DNA of 64,000 nucleotides, taken from Pleomorphomonas diazotrophica. GTDB lineage: Bacteria; Pseudomonadota; Alphaproteobacteria; Rhizobiales; Pleomorphomonadaceae. The stretch lies in assembly GCF_002844595.1 (NCBI RefSeq), contig NZ_PJNW01000002.1, positions 496,001-560,000 on the forward strand, given 5' to 3'. The position numbers and the translations under genes were made by a program. Below the pieces are notes generated by a model, which worked only from the letters and a program-made list of their open reading frames with translations, was not told the origin of the DNA and did not search any database. Each line of letters opens with the position of its first letter. Position 1 is the first letter of the stretch. Below, piece by piece: positions 31,571 to 41,158 of this stretch.

Positions 31571-31777
31571 TCAGGCTTGATGGCCGATCAGTGCGGCCAT
31601 TTCGGTGATGCGGGGATCGCAACGGTTGCCGCCGAGCCGCCCTTCGGGCTCGGCGAGCTCTTCGTTCCGCCTGACGAAATCCTGAGCGGTAAGGCGGAGG
31701 ATGTCCGGCGGGGCGTCGCCGCTTTCGATGAGATAGTCGCGATACTCGTCTTCAAGCTCCTGGAGACGGGGTTTCAT
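31571..31777 (-). CDS. Small acidic hypothetical protein, 68 residues
   Basis: Not recognised. The product (MKPRLQELEDEYRDYLIESG ... GHQA) is charged, mostly helical at the N-terminus and has a single Cys (GNRCDPR). GGAGAG lies 7 bases upstream of the ATG, and a strong intrinsic terminator follows on the same strand, which supports a real, separately expressed gene. It is 106 bases downstream of the cysteine-hydrolase gene. Confidence 0.65.
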   Translation of the reverse strand: MKPRLQELEDEYRDYLIESGDAPPDILRLTAQDFVRRNEELAEPEGRLGGNRCDPRITEMAALIGHQA

Positions 31778-31883
31778 GGCTTTCTCTCCGCAAGGGTGAT
31801 GAGACCGTCTGTTGGACAGGCAACCCGCAAGAACCCTTGTGGTTCCAACGGTTTTTTGATTGTCGGCTAGGCTGCGACCCTAC

Positions 31884-32492
31884 TCATCGCCAGTTTTCGA
31901 GGACTTCGTCCACCGTGGTGACTTCGAGCTGTTCGGTGAAGCGGGTGAGGTAGAGCTCCATCAGCGCGTCATGCGTCTCGTCGACGAAGCTGCATAGGGC
32001 GTCCCCGACCAGGACGACGCGATAGCCGCGGTCGATGCCTCCGAGCGCCGAGGCCAGCACGCAGACATCGGTCTCGCCACCGGTGATGACGAGGGTATCC
32101 ACGCCCGAGCCGGACAGCATCGCGTCGAGCTTGCCCTCGGTCCAAGGCGCGTAGACGTGCTTGTCCAGCACCTTGGCCGGGGGGACGAAGCGTTCCAGCG
32201 CCGGAACCAGCCGCACGGCATCTGTGCCCAGCTTCTCGAGCGTTATGTCGGCCCAGCGCTCGTAATAGCGCCCCCAGGTGCCGCGCCCCTCGCCGGGGTG
32301 GGCGGCCGGGATGAAGCGGGTGAAAAGGGTGCGGTCGGCATGCCGTTCGCACAACCGCTCGATTGCCGGCGTAACCCGTTCCAACCATGGCATGGCCCAA
32401 GGGTAGCCGGGGCCGAACACCCTCTGCATGTCGACGCAGAGATGCAGCGTCCCCGGCCCCAGCGGACCATAAACCAAGCCTTGTTCAGCCAT
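31884..32492 (-). CDS. Isochorismatase-family cysteine hydrolase
   Basis: 202 residues. Catalytic triad positions are visible: Asp in HLCVDMQRVF, Lys in KVLDKHVYAPW and Cys in GGETDVCVLASAL. The family hydrolyses amides or enol ethers (nicotinamide, N-carbamoyl compounds, isochorismate); substrate cannot be told. ATG 32492 has GAGAGGA upstream; an upstream in-frame start at 32516 is less likely. It lies 33 bases downstream of the formaldehyde dehydrogenase gene and is probably cotranscribed with it. Confidence 0.9.
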   Translation of the reverse strand: MAEQGLVYGPLGPGTLHLCVDMQRVFGPGYPWAMPWLERVTPAIERLCERHADRTLFTRFIPAAHPGEGRGTWGRYYERWADITLEKLGTDAVRLVPALERFVPPAKVLDKHVYAPWTEGKLDAMLSGSGVDTLVITGGETDVCVLASALGGIDRGYRVVLVGDALCSFVDETHDALMELYLTRFTEQLEVTTVDEVLENWR

Positions 32493-32525
32493 CGGATCCT
32501 CTCGCCGCCGCGCCACCAGACGCGC

Positions 32526-33704
32526 TCAAAGGCCCGGCTTCATCACCACCTTGATGCAGCCGTCCTGCTTGTCGCGGAAGGTCTTGTAGAGGTCGGGTCC
32601 CGCCTCGAGGCCGGCGCGGTGGGTGATGACGAAGGTCGGATCGATCTCCCGGGAGACGACCTTCTGCAGGAGCGGTTCCAGATAGCGCTGGGTGTGGGTC
32701 TGTCCCATCTTGAAGGTCAGGCCCTTGTTCATGGCCGGTCCGAAGGGCACCTTGTCGAGAAGCCCGACATAGACACCGGGGATGGAAATGGTTCCCCCCT
32801 TGCGGCAGCAGAAGATCGCCTCGCGCAGCACATGCGGGCGGTCCGTGCCGAGGAAGAGCGCCGCCTTCACTTGATCGAGGGCCGAGTCAAAGCTGCCGGT
32901 GGGGTTGGATTCGGTTCCCACGCAGTCGATGCACCGGTCGGGACCGCGCCCGCCGGTCATTTCCATCAAAGCGTCATAGATATCCACCTGGCTGAAATCG
33001 AGCGTTTCCGCACGCCCGTGTTCGCGTGCCTTGGCGAGGCGCTCGGGCACCCGGTCGATGGCGATCACCCGTCCGGCGCCGAGCATCCAGGCACTCTGGA
33101 TGGCAAACTGGCCCACTGGCCCGCAGCCCCAGATGGCTACGGTGTCTCCTGGCTCGATGTCGGCGTTCTCGGCGGCCATGTAGCCTGTCGGGAAGATATC
33201 GGACAGGAAGAGCACCTGCTCGTCATCGAGTTCATCCGGCACGCGGATCGGGCCGACGTCGGCGAAGGGCACGCGCAGATATTCGGCCTGACCGCCGGCA
33301 TAGCCGCCGAGCATATGCGAATAGCCGAGAAGACCGGCCGGCGACTGGCCCATGACCTTGGCGGCCTGGTCGGCGTTGCGGTTGGAACGGTCGCAGAGGG
33401 AGTAGAGCTGCTTCTGGCAGAAGAAGCATTCGCCGCAGGAGAGGTTGAAGGGAACGACGACCCGGTCGCCGTGCTTGAACTTGCTGTGGGCGCGGCCAAC
33501 CTCCTCAACCACACCCATGGTCTCGTGCCCGAGCACGTCGCCCGTCTTCATCGTCGGCATGTAGCCGTCCATCAGGTGAAGATCGGAGCCGCAGATGGCG
33601 CAGGCGGTGACGCGGATGATGATGTCGCGATCGTCTTCGATGCTGGGATCGGCGACGCTTTCACAGCGGATGTCGCCCTTGCCGTGCCAGGTCAGCGCCT
33701 TCAT
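32526..33704 (-). CDS. fdhA: Zinc-dependent alcohol dehydrogenase, glutathione-independent formaldehyde dehydrogenase type
   Basis: 392 residues starting at ATG 33704, which has AGGAG upstream; the longer frame to 33806 is not family-like. Catalytic zinc ligands lie in [13 protein letters not shown] and LGHETMG; the structural zinc set is [15 protein letters not shown]. The Rossmann motif is [11 protein letters not shown]. The length and the [14 protein letters not shown] segment resemble the Pseudomonas putida FdhA group, which oxidises formaldehyde with bound NAD without glutathione. Close relatives use other aldehydes or alcohols, so the substrate is provisional. Confidence 0.9.
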   Translation of the reverse strand: MKALTWHGKGDIRCESVADPSIEDDRDIIIRVTACAICGSDLHLMDGYMPTMKTGDVLGHETMGVVEEVGRAHSKFKHGDRVVVPFNLSCGECFFCQKQLYSLCDRSNRNADQAAKVMGQSPAGLLGYSHMLGGYAGGQAEYLRVPFADVGPIRVPDELDDEQVLFLSDIFPTGYMAAENADIEPGDTVAIWGCGPVGQFAIQSAWMLGAGRVIAIDRVPERLAKAREHGRAETLDFSQVDIYDALMEMTGGRGPDRCIDCVGTESNPTGSFDSALDQVKAALFLGTDRPHVLREAIFCCRKGGTISIPGVYVGLLDKVPFGPAMNKGLTFKMGQTHTQRYLEPLLQKVVSREIDPTFVITHRAGLEAGPDLYKTFRDKQDGCIKVVMKPGL

Positions 33705-33838
33705 GCCAGTCTCCTGCGGTAACTTGTGAGGGCCGGAGGAACTCCGTCCACCGGCCTTTGTTCCCGTCCTCGGAGCTTGCCGGGCTATGCGATGTGCCGG
33801 CATCAAGAGCAGGGGGCGCCCGTCCGGCGTCCTCTTCG

Positions 33839-36181
33839 TCAGGGCAGGGCATAGGCGAGCACGTAATCGCCCGCCTTGGTGCCGATCGATCCGTGCCCGC
33901 CCGCCACGATCACCACCATCTGGCGGCCATCGGCGAGGGAGTAGGTCATTGGCGTTGCCTGTCCGCCGGCCGGAAGTCGTGCCCTCCAGAGCTCCTTGCC
34001 CGTCGTCAGGTCATAGGCGCGGAGGAAGTTGTCCACCGCCGCCGCCAGGAAGGCGACGCCGCCCTTGGTGATGATCGGACCGCCGATGCCGGGAACGCCC
34101 AGCTTGATGGGCAGCGGCAAGGCCGTCATGTCGTAGACCGTGCCGTTTCGGTGCTTGTAGGCGATCTCGCCGGTGTTGAGGTCGGCGCCGGCGACATAGC
34201 CCCAAGGCGGCGCCTGGCAAGGAATCTTGAGCGGACCGAGGAAAGGCCCCATCACCACGCCATAGGGCGCGCCTTCGTTGCGGTTGAGGCCCTGTTCGCT
34301 ACCCTTTTCATTCTCGCCGGGCGGCGGGATATCGGCCCTCGGCACCAGACGCGAGGTGAAGGCGAGGTAGGTGGGCATGCCGAACATCACCTGCCGCTCG
34401 GGGTCGACGGCGACGCTGCCCCAGTTGAAGACGCCGAAGTTGCCGGGATAGACCAGCGTGCCATTCAGCGAGGGCGGGGTATACCGGCCCTCGTAGTTGA
34501 GCTGGTGGAACTGAATGCGGCAGGCCAGCTGGTCGAACATGGTCACGCCCCACATGTCCTTCTCTTGAAGCGGTCGCGGCATGAAGGAAAGGGCTGAGAC
34601 CGGCTGGGTTGGGGCTGTGAAGTCCTCGGGAATGGCGCCGCCGGGGGCGGGTATCTCGGTGACCGGCAGGATCGGCTCGCCGGTTCGGCGGTCCAGCACA
34701 TAGACGTCGCCCTGCTTGGTCGGGCCGACGAGCGCCGGAACGGTGGTTCCGTCGGGTCTGGTTAGGTCGATGAGGACGGGCTGTGCCGGCACGTCCATGT
34801 CCCAGAGATCGTGATGAACGGTCTGGCGGACCCAGCGATCCCGGCCGGTTTCCACGTCCAGTGCCACGATCGACGAGGAGTATTTCTCCACGTGGGCGCT
34901 GCGGCCCATGCCGAGCTGATCAGGCACCTGATTGCCGAGTGGGATGTAGACGAGCCCAAGGATCTCGTCGACGCTGAACACCGACCAACTGTTGGGCGAG
35001 TTGGTAGTGTAGGTTCGGCCCGGCGGCAGCGGGGCGGTTTCGGTGGGATTGCCGGAGTCCCAGTTCCAGATCAGGGCGCCGGTGTCGACGTCGAAGGCCC
35101 GGATGACGCCGGATTGCTCCTGCGTCGAATAGTTGTCGTTGACGGCGCCGCCGATGATGATCTTGCGCCCGGCGATGACGGGCGGCGAGGTGGAATAATA
35201 GTAGCCCGCCGGTTTGTGCTCCATGCCGGTTTCGAGATGCAGCGCGCCCTGATCGGCGAAGCCGGTGCAGACGCTGCCGGTGCGGGCGTCGAGGGCGATC
35301 AGGCGGGCGTCGGAGGTCGGCAGATAGACGCGTTCGGCACAGGCGGCGCCGGCGGTTGCGGCGGCATCACGATAGTAGGTCACGCCCCGGCAGGTCTGGT
35401 GTTGGCGGTTGGGATTGAGACCAGCCTCAGGGTCGTATTTCCACTTTTCCTTGCCGGTGGCTGCGTCGAGGGCGATGGCCCAGTTGTGCGGCGTGCAGAG
35501 GTAAAGCGTGTCGCCGACCTTGAGCGGCGTTACCTGATAGGTGGTCTCTCCGACGTCCTCGGGGCGCTTCACGTCGCCGGTCTGGTAGCGCCACGCCTCC
35601 TTCAGGTGGCTGACGTTGTCGACCGTGATCTGGGCGAGCGGCGAGTAGCGCTGCCCGAGGGGAGTTCGGCCATACTGCCACCAATCGCCATCGGGGATGC
35701 CACGCTGATCGGCCGCCGTCTGACCACCCTTTTCCGGCAGCCGACCATTGATGTCGTGAGGATCGACGAACATCGACCAACCAGCGACGCCAGCCGACAG
35801 GAGGCAGGCAACGACCAGCGCCAAGGCGGGTGGGCTGGCAAGGCTGGGGGACGCAGCGGCGCGCTTGAGATGCCAGCGGACGAAGGGCATGAGCAACCAC
35901 AGACCGAGGAGCACGGGAAGGCCGCCGCGAGGACCGAGCTGCCACCAGTCGAAGCCGACTTCCCAGAGAGCCCAGACCAGCGTGCCGAACAGAACGGCGG
36001 CGTAGACGGTGAGGGCCTGCGCGCTTCGTCGGTAGAGCAGGAGAGCGGTGATCAGCATGCCGCCGCCGGCAAGGACGTAGTAGGCGCTGCCTCCGAGGGT
36101 GACGAGATAGGTGCCGCCGCCGAGGAGAAGCAGGCCGAACAGGCCCGCCACAAGAGCGCTGAAAGTCACCATCGCCGGCAT
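33839..36181 (-). CDS. gcd: Membrane-bound PQQ-dependent glucose dehydrogenase
   Basis: 780 residues, against 796 for E. coli Gcd. Five N-terminal membrane helices fill residues ~5-140. A periplasmic eight-bladed PQQ propeller follows, starting at [20 protein letters not shown], with tryptophan-docking repeats such as [10 protein letters not shown] and [12 protein letters not shown] and the [15 protein letters not shown] segment. It oxidises glucose to gluconolactone in the periplasm and passes electrons to ubiquinone. ATG 36181 (GAGGGA just upstream) or 36172 are possible starts. No pqq synthesis genes lie in the window, so cofactor comes from elsewhere in the genome or from outside. Confidence 0.93.
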   Translation of the reverse strand: MPAMVTFSALVAGLFGLLLLGGGTYLVTLGGSAYYVLAGGGMLITALLLYRRSAQALTVYAAVLFGTLVWALWEVGFDWWQLGPRGGLPVLLGLWLLMPFVRWHLKRAAASPSLASPPALALVVACLLSAGVAGWSMFVDPHDINGRLPEKGGQTAADQRGIPDGDWWQYGRTPLGQRYSPLAQITVDNVSHLKEAWRYQTGDVKRPEDVGETTYQVTPLKVGDTLYLCTPHNWAIALDAATGKEKWKYDPEAGLNPNRQHQTCRGVTYYRDAAATAGAACAERVYLPTSDARLIALDARTGSVCTGFADQGALHLETGMEHKPAGYYYSTSPPVIAGRKIIIGGAVNDNYSTQEQSGVIRAFDVDTGALIWNWDSGNPTETAPLPPGRTYTTNSPNSWSVFSVDEILGLVYIPLGNQVPDQLGMGRSAHVEKYSSSIVALDVETGRDRWVRQTVHHDLWDMDVPAQPVLIDLTRPDGTTVPALVGPTKQGDVYVLDRRTGEPILPVTEIPAPGGAIPEDFTAPTQPVSALSFMPRPLQEKDMWGVTMFDQLACRIQFHQLNYEGRYTPPSLNGTLVYPGNFGVFNWGSVAVDPERQVMFGMPTYLAFTSRLVPRADIPPPGENEKGSEQGLNRNEGAPYGVVMGPFLGPLKIPCQAPPWGYVAGADLNTGEIAYKHRNGTVYDMTALPLPIKLGVPGIGGPIITKGGVAFLAAAVDNFLRAYDLTTGKELWRARLPAGGQATPMTYSLADGRQMVVIVAGGHGSIGTKAGDYVLAYALP

Positions 36182-36318
36182 TCCCTCTTCAATCGTCAGC
36201 CTATTGAAGCGTTCAGACGGGGATTGGTTCCATGAAAAGCCCTTTCTCGCGACCGGTCCGGAACTAGTTGGCACCTGCGGGGTTGGGCGGGTGACCTATG
36301 CACCGGAAGGATCCGAAG

Positions 36319-36456
36319 ATGCGCGCCAATCCGCTGATGCTTGCCCTGGGGCTGCTCCTCGTCGTCGTGGTGGTGATCGGGGCGATCCGTCTCGGCGGAA
36401 ACCTTGGCCGCGGCGAGGATCAAAAGGAGTTCCCGCCCCACGCGGTCCAGCAGTGA
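36319..36456 (+). CDS. 45-residue single-span membrane protein
   Basis: A short frame with GGAAGGA 8 bases before its ATG. The product has one strongly hydrophobic helix (residues ~6-24, MLALGLLLVVVVVIGAIRLG) and a short polar tail ending in PPHAVQQ. It sits between divergent gcd and the cioAB operon, 187 bases before cioA on the same strand. I do not recognise a family. Its size and position suggest a small accessory membrane protein, but no function is assigned. Confidence 0.6.
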   Translation: MRANPLMLALGLLLVVVVVIGAIRLGGNLGRGEDQKEFPPHAVQQ

Positions 36457-36643
36457 CGGCTTTGCCAACAAGAATGATGCAAGGGCCTTGGAACTTTTTC
36501 CAGGGATGGGCGTTGCGCGTGAGGATGTCAGGCAGGGCCGGTTGGCCCGCCTCGCCGGCCACATGCCGGTCATTTGATTGGCGGCATTCTGCCGGCCGGC
36601 TATCGTTGTGCCAGATCGCCGCCGGGGAAGGGGAACGCGTTTG

Positions 36644-38065
36644 ATGCTTGAAAACCTGGATGCCCTTCTGCTCGCGCGGCTGCAATTTGCCTTTACCGTC
36701 GCCTTTCATATTGTCTTTCCTGCTTTCACCATCGGATTGGCGAGCTATCTTTTCGTTCTCAACGCGCTCTGGCTCATCACCAAGCGGCAGGTCTACGAGC
36801 AACTTTTCGATTTCTGGAAGACGATTTTCGCCGTCGCCTTCGCCATGGGCGTCGTGTCGGGCATCGTCATGTCCTACCAGTTCGGCACCAACTGGAGCGT
36901 GTTTTCCGACAAGGCCGGTCCGGTCATCGGCCCGCTGATGGGCTACGAGGTCCTGACCGCCTTCTTCCTGGAGGCAGGTTTTCTCGGCGTCATGCTGTTC
37001 GGCCTCAAGCGCGTCGGCCATGGCCTGCACCTCCTAGCGACAGGCATGGTGGCGGTGGGCACCTTGCTGTCGGCGACGTGGATTCTCGCCGCCAACTCGT
37101 GGATGCAGACGCCCCAAGGCTTTGGCACCAACGAGGCCGGCCAGTTCATTCCGCTCGACTGGTGGGCGATTATCTTCACGCCCTCATTCCCCTATCGCCT
37201 GGTTCACATGGTGCTGGCGGCCTATCTGACCACGGCGCTGGTGGTCGGTGCCTGCGGCGCCTGGCATTTGCTGAAACGGACCGCCCCGGGGCGCAGCGCC
37301 ACGATGTTCACGATGGCGATGGGCATGGTGGCCGTGGTGGCGCCCTTGCAGATTCTGGCAGGCGATTTTCATGGTCTCAACACGCTGGAACATCAGCCAG
37401 CCAAGATCATGGCGATGGAGGGGCACTTCGAGAGCCATCCTGAGGGCAGGGCGCCGCTCATCCTGTTCGGGCTACCCGATCAGGAGAACAAGCGCGTCGA
37501 CTATGAGATCTCGATCCCGGGCCTCTCGAGCCTCATCCTGCGGCATGGCTGGAACGAGCCGCTCGCCGGCCTTGATACCATTCCCGACGAACTGGAGCCG
37601 CCCGTCGCGGTGGTCTTCTGGTCATTCCGCGTCATGGTCGCCCTGGGAATGGCCATGCTGCTCCTCGGCCTGTGGTCGGCTTTCTCCTGGTGGCGTGGTC
37701 GCCTGACGACCGATCGCTGGCTGCACAGGGCCGCGGTCGTCATGGGGCCGGCCGGATTCGTAGCGGTGCTGGCCGGCTGGATAACCACCGAGGTCGGCCG
37801 CCAGCCCTATACCGTCTATGGACACCTGTTGACGGCCGATTCCATGTCGCCGATCGCCGCCCCAGCCGTCGCGACCTCGCTGACGGCCTTCGTCATTGTC
37901 TACTTTTTCGTGTTCGGCGCAGGTGTGTTCTACATTTTCCGCCTGATGGCCCGTCTGCCTGTCGAGGCCGACGAAGAGGTGCTGGACAAGGGGCCGGTCC
38001 GGACGGCCGGCATCACTCCTGGTCCGGCTCAGGGCACGCATCAGGGAGATAGCCATGGGCATTGA
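36644..38065 (+). CDS. cioA: Cytochrome bd-type (cyanide-insensitive) quinol oxidase subunit I
   Basis: 473 residues with about nine membrane helices. The N-terminal RLQFAFTVAFHIVFPAFTIG contains the haem ligand His, and the GRQPYTVYGHLLTADS motif near the C-terminus is typical of subunit I. The quinol-binding Q-loop is short, which marks the CioA rather than the E. coli CydA class. The enzyme oxidises ubiquinol and reduces O2 to water with high O2 affinity or cyanide tolerance. Start ATG 36644 follows GGGGAAGGGGAA. Overlaps cioB by 11 bases. Confidence 0.95.
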   Translation: MLENLDALLLARLQFAFTVAFHIVFPAFTIGLASYLFVLNALWLITKRQVYEQLFDFWKTIFAVAFAMGVVSGIVMSYQFGTNWSVFSDKAGPVIGPLMGYEVLTAFFLEAGFLGVMLFGLKRVGHGLHLLATGMVAVGTLLSATWILAANSWMQTPQGFGTNEAGQFIPLDWWAIIFTPSFPYRLVHMVLAAYLTTALVVGACGAWHLLKRTAPGRSATMFTMAMGMVAVVAPLQILAGDFHGLNTLEHQPAKIMAMEGHFESHPEGRAPLILFGLPDQENKRVDYEISIPGLSSLILRHGWNEPLAGLDTIPDELEPPVAVVFWSFRVMVALGMAMLLLGLWSAFSWWRGRLTTDRWLHRAAVVMGPAGFVAVLAGWITTEVGRQPYTVYGHLLTADSMSPIAAPAVATSLTAFVIVYFFVFGAGVFYIFRLMARLPVEADEEVLDKGPVRTAGITPGPAQGTHQGDSHGH

Positions 38066-39059
38066 CCTCGCTTTCATCTGGGCCTTCCTGATCGCCTTCG
38101 CCGTCTTGGCCTATGTGGTGATGGACGGCTTCGATCTCGGCATCGGCATCCTGTTCCCGTTCTTCCGGGAGAAACACGACCGGGACACCATGATGAACAC
38201 CGTGGCGCCGGTCTGGGACGGCAACGAGACCTGGCTGGTGCTGGGCGGCGGCGGCTTGATGGCCGTCTTTCCATTGGCCTATGCGACGGTTCTGCCGGCG
38301 CTCTATGTGCCGCTGATCGCCATGCTCTTGGGGCTGATCTTTCGCGGCGTCGCCTTCGAGTATCGCTGGCGCACCACGCGCTGGCTTCCGGTCTGGGACT
38401 GGGGCTTCTCACTTGGCTCGATGGTGGCGGCCTTCTCGCAGGGCATCGCCCTCGGCGCGCTGATCGAAGGCATACCGGTTGCCGATCGCGCCTACGCCGG
38501 CGGCTGGTGGAACTGGCTGACGCCCTTCTCGGTGGCGACCGGCATTTCGCTGGTCATCGGCTACGCTTTGCTCGGCGCGACATGGCTGGTGATGAAGACC
38601 ACCGGCGACCTCGCTGCCCGTGCCCGCGACATTGCCCGCCCCGCGACCTACCTCACACTACTTGGAATGGGCGTGTTCAGCCTGTGGACGCCGCTGATAG
38701 GGGCGCATTATCTCGGCCGCTGGCTGGCCTTCCCGGCAGTGATCTTCAGCGTGCTGGTACCGCTCCTGGTGCTGACCTGCGTCACGCTCATCCTGTCGGG
38801 CCTCAATCGCCTGAAGGACGTTCAGCCCTTCCTTGCCGCGCTCGCTCTGTTCGTGCTGGGTTTCATCGGCATCGGGATCAGCTTCTATCCGTTCATCGTG
38901 CCCCCGTCGCTCACCATCCAGGAGGCCGCCGCGCCTCGCGAAAGCCTCGCTTTCCTGCTGGTCGGGGCGGCAGTGCTCATCCCCATCATCCTCACCTACA
39001 CCGCCTATGCCTATTGGGTGTTCCGCGGCAAGGTGCGGCCTGAGGAGGGGTATCACTGA
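38055..39059 (+). CDS. cioB: Cytochrome bd-type quinol oxidase subunit II
   Basis: 334 residues, about eight helices. N-terminal YVVMDGFDLGIGILFPF, then TVAPVWDGNETWLVLGGGG and FRGVAFEYRW are diagnostic of CydB/CioB. It partners with subunit I in the inner membrane. It overlaps cioA upstream, and its stop overlaps the start of a 37-residue gene (TGATG), so the three genes are translationally coupled. Confidence 0.95.
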   Translation: MGIDLAFIWAFLIAFAVLAYVVMDGFDLGIGILFPFFREKHDRDTMMNTVAPVWDGNETWLVLGGGGLMAVFPLAYATVLPALYVPLIAMLLGLIFRGVAFEYRWRTTRWLPVWDWGFSLGSMVAAFSQGIALGALIEGIPVADRAYAGGWWNWLTPFSVATGISLVIGYALLGATWLVMKTTGDLAARARDIARPATYLTLLGMGVFSLWTPLIGAHYLGRWLAFPAVIFSVLVPLLVLTCVTLILSGLNRLKDVQPFLAALALFVLGFIGIGISFYPFIVPPSLTIQEAAAPRESLAFLLVGAAVLIPIILTYTAYAYWVFRGKVRPEEGYH

Positions 39060-39172
39060 TGGCGGTTCGGCCGACGCTGGTGCGGCTCCTGTGGTTCGGC
39101 GGCTATTGGCTGGCGGGCGTCGTGGTGGTTTCGATCGTTGCCGCCGGCATCAGGTTCTGGCTGGTCCCTTAG
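39059..39172 (+). CDS. DUF2474-type small subunit of the bd-type oxidase
   Basis: A 37-residue protein starting in the last base of the cioB stop. One hydrophobic helix: LLWFGGYWLAGVVVVSIVAA, with basic residues at the N-terminus. Its place and pattern match DUF2474, a CydX-like group encoded directly after cioAB in many proteobacteria. Small subunits of this sort stabilise the haems of bd oxidases. Role here is inferred from the family and coupling. Confidence 0.8.
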   Translation: MAVRPTLVRLLWFGGYWLAGVVVVSIVAAGIRFWLVP

Positions 39173-39191
39173 TCACGGTTTCGGCCGCGGA

Positions 39192-40757
39192 TCACGCGTG
39201 CCCCAAGACTGCAGCACGACGGTCGCGGGCGAGCCGGCGGTAGAGGCAGGCGTAACGTTCGGCGCTGCGCGCCCAGCCAAAGTTGGTCCGCATGGCCTGC
39301 GTTTGCAGTTGCTGCCAGGCGGTGGAGTTGTCGTAAGCCGTCAGCGCCCGGTCGATGGCGTGATAGAGATCCTCGATCGAGCCGGGGTGAAACTGGAACC
39401 CGGTCGCCACGCCGGCAGCCGTCGCCGCCTCGTTGGCGTCAATCACCGTTTCCGCCAGTCCGCCAGTACGCGAGACGATGGGTATGGCGCCATATCTCAG
39501 GGCATAGAGTTGGGTCAGCCCGCAGGGCTCGAAGCGGGAGGGCTGCACCACGATGTCGCTCCCGGCATGGAGCAGATGGGCGGCTTCCTCACTGAAGCCG
39601 ACATGAACCACGACGCGGCCGGAGTGCTGCCGGGCCTGTTGGGCGAGGCCGTAGACAATGCCGGGGTCGCCTTCGCCGATGACGATGAGACGCGCGCCGC
39701 GATCAACGATGCCTTGCACCACCGGCGCCAAAAGATCGATCCCCTTCTGCCAGGTGAGACGGCTGATGACGCTGAGAATGGCTCCATCTCCCGGCGTCAG
39801 ACCGAAGAACTGTTCGACCGCATCGCGGTTTGCAACGCGTCGTTCGAGGGTCTCAAGATCGTAGTTCTCGGTGATGTGGGGGTCCGTCTGCGGGTTCCAG
39901 ATGTCCTCATCAATGCCGTTGACAATCCCAGAGAGCACGGAGCGACGGCTTTGAAGCACACCGGCCATACCCATTCCCAGTTCCTCCGTGAGAATCTCAC
40001 GGGAGTAGGTGGGCGACACGGTGGTCACCGCGTCGCTGAGCCGGATGCCGGCCTTCAGGAAGCTGATGTCGCCGTAATACTCGAGCCCGTCGATATGGAA
40101 GAAATAGTCGGGCAGGCCGAGTTCCGGGAACACGCTGGCGGGGAACTGCCCCTGGAAGGCGAGGTTGTGGATGGTGATCACCGTCGGCACGTCGACACCG
40201 GCCGCCCGCATATAGGCGGCGGTCAAACCGGCCTGCCAATCATGAAGATGGACGATATCGGGACGCCAGCCGTCGACACCTTCAGCGGCGATCCGAGCCC
40301 CGACCGCCGACAGCAGGGCGAAGCGGCGCCAATTGTCCGGGTAGTCCATGCCCTGGTCGTCGAGATAGGGGCCGCCGCGCCGATCGAACAGCACCGGGCA
40401 GTCGACGAGCAGCAGTTCCAGTTCATGGCAGTGGCTCGCCCATAAGGTGACGTCCTCGCCGAACACCGACATCTGCCCGACGATTTCCTTGTCCCCGCAG
40501 TTGGCAAGCACGATCGGGTAGGCCGGGATGAGCGTCCGGGTGGCAACGCCGAGCGACATCAAGGCCTTGGGCAACGATCCGATGACATCGGCAAGCCCGC
40601 CGGTCTTGACTACAGGAAAAGCTTCCGAGGCGACCGCCAGGACCGAGAGCGGCTCGAAGCGCCTGACAATGCAGGCGTCGTCGGCGTCCGGCCGCACTCC
40701 ATTCGGCATCTGCTCAACGTCGTTGCCGGCGGGTGCAATTTCGAGATTTCGGGTCAC
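39192..40757 (-). CDS. glgA: Glycogen synthase GlgA
   Basis: About 521 residues, GT5 family. ADP-glucose binding loop KTGGLADVIGSLPKAL lies about 50 residues in; the C-terminal GT-B half contains FGLTPGDGAILSVISRLTWQ, split by eye into known motifs, and EPCGLTQLYALRYG. It transfers glucose from ADP-glucose to glycogen. I choose GTG 40757, which has AGAGG 8 bases upstream; GTG 40766 would overlap that site. The first ~40 residues extend beyond the usual GlgA start (about 480 total). It is an orphan: no glgB, glgC, glgP or glgX nearby. Confidence 0.92.
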   Translation of the reverse strand: MTRNLEIAPAGNDVEQMPNGVRPDADDACIVRRFEPLSVLAVASEAFPVVKTGGLADVIGSLPKALMSLGVATRTLIPAYPIVLANCGDKEIVGQMSVFGEDVTLWASHCHELELLLVDCPVLFDRRGGPYLDDQGMDYPDNWRRFALLSAVGARIAAEGVDGWRPDIVHLHDWQAGLTAAYMRAAGVDVPTVITIHNLAFQGQFPASVFPELGLPDYFFHIDGLEYYGDISFLKAGIRLSDAVTTVSPTYSREILTEELGMGMAGVLQSRRSVLSGIVNGIDEDIWNPQTDPHITENYDLETLERRVANRDAVEQFFGLTPGDGAILSVISRLTWQKGIDLLAPVVQGIVDRGARLIVIGEGDPGIVYGLAQQARQHSGRVVVHVGFSEEAAHLLHAGSDIVVQPSRFEPCGLTQLYALRYGAIPIVSRTGGLAETVIDANEAATAAGVATGFQFHPGSIEDLYHAIDRALTAYDNSTAWQQLQTQAMRTNFGWARSAERYACLYRRLARDRRAAVLGHA

Positions 40758-41158
40758 TTGCGTCACCTCTTTTGCCGGATGGCGACCGACGCTTCTGATG
40801 TCTTTGGAACCAAACCGTCATGCATTGGTTCCCCCTGAAACGGGAGAAAGCGGACGCAAGGGATCAATCATCCGGCATGACAACTCGATCGGCCGAAAAG
40901 GCGCGTTGCGAGAGGCTAGGCGGTCAAAAAAGCCGGGAAATCAGAACAGGCCGGACAGATCTCAGGGGGACTCGGGAAACGGCATTGGCCGACGACGGTA
41001 CAACCAAAGGAAATGGGGCCGGTTGCCATCATAGCTCATTGAGTCCTCTGCTGGAAGACGCCATTCGCGAGGGCTGTGCTCGTTGTTAAGGATCCGTGAC
41101 GAGAAACGTTTGCAACCTAGAGGTAACGCCGTTTTCAGGATCAGCCGAGGAGACTGAC
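40758..41158. promoter_or_regulatory. 401-base gap between divergent glgA and an SDR gene, with inverted repeat
   Basis: No credible gene lies here. The clearest structure is a perfect inverted repeat, GGAACCAA (40806-40813)-N11-TTGGTTCC (40825-40832), about 50 bases upstream of glgA, which could be an operator or a leader hairpin. The part towards the SDR is featureless apart from CCGAGGAGA before its start. Confidence 0.5.
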
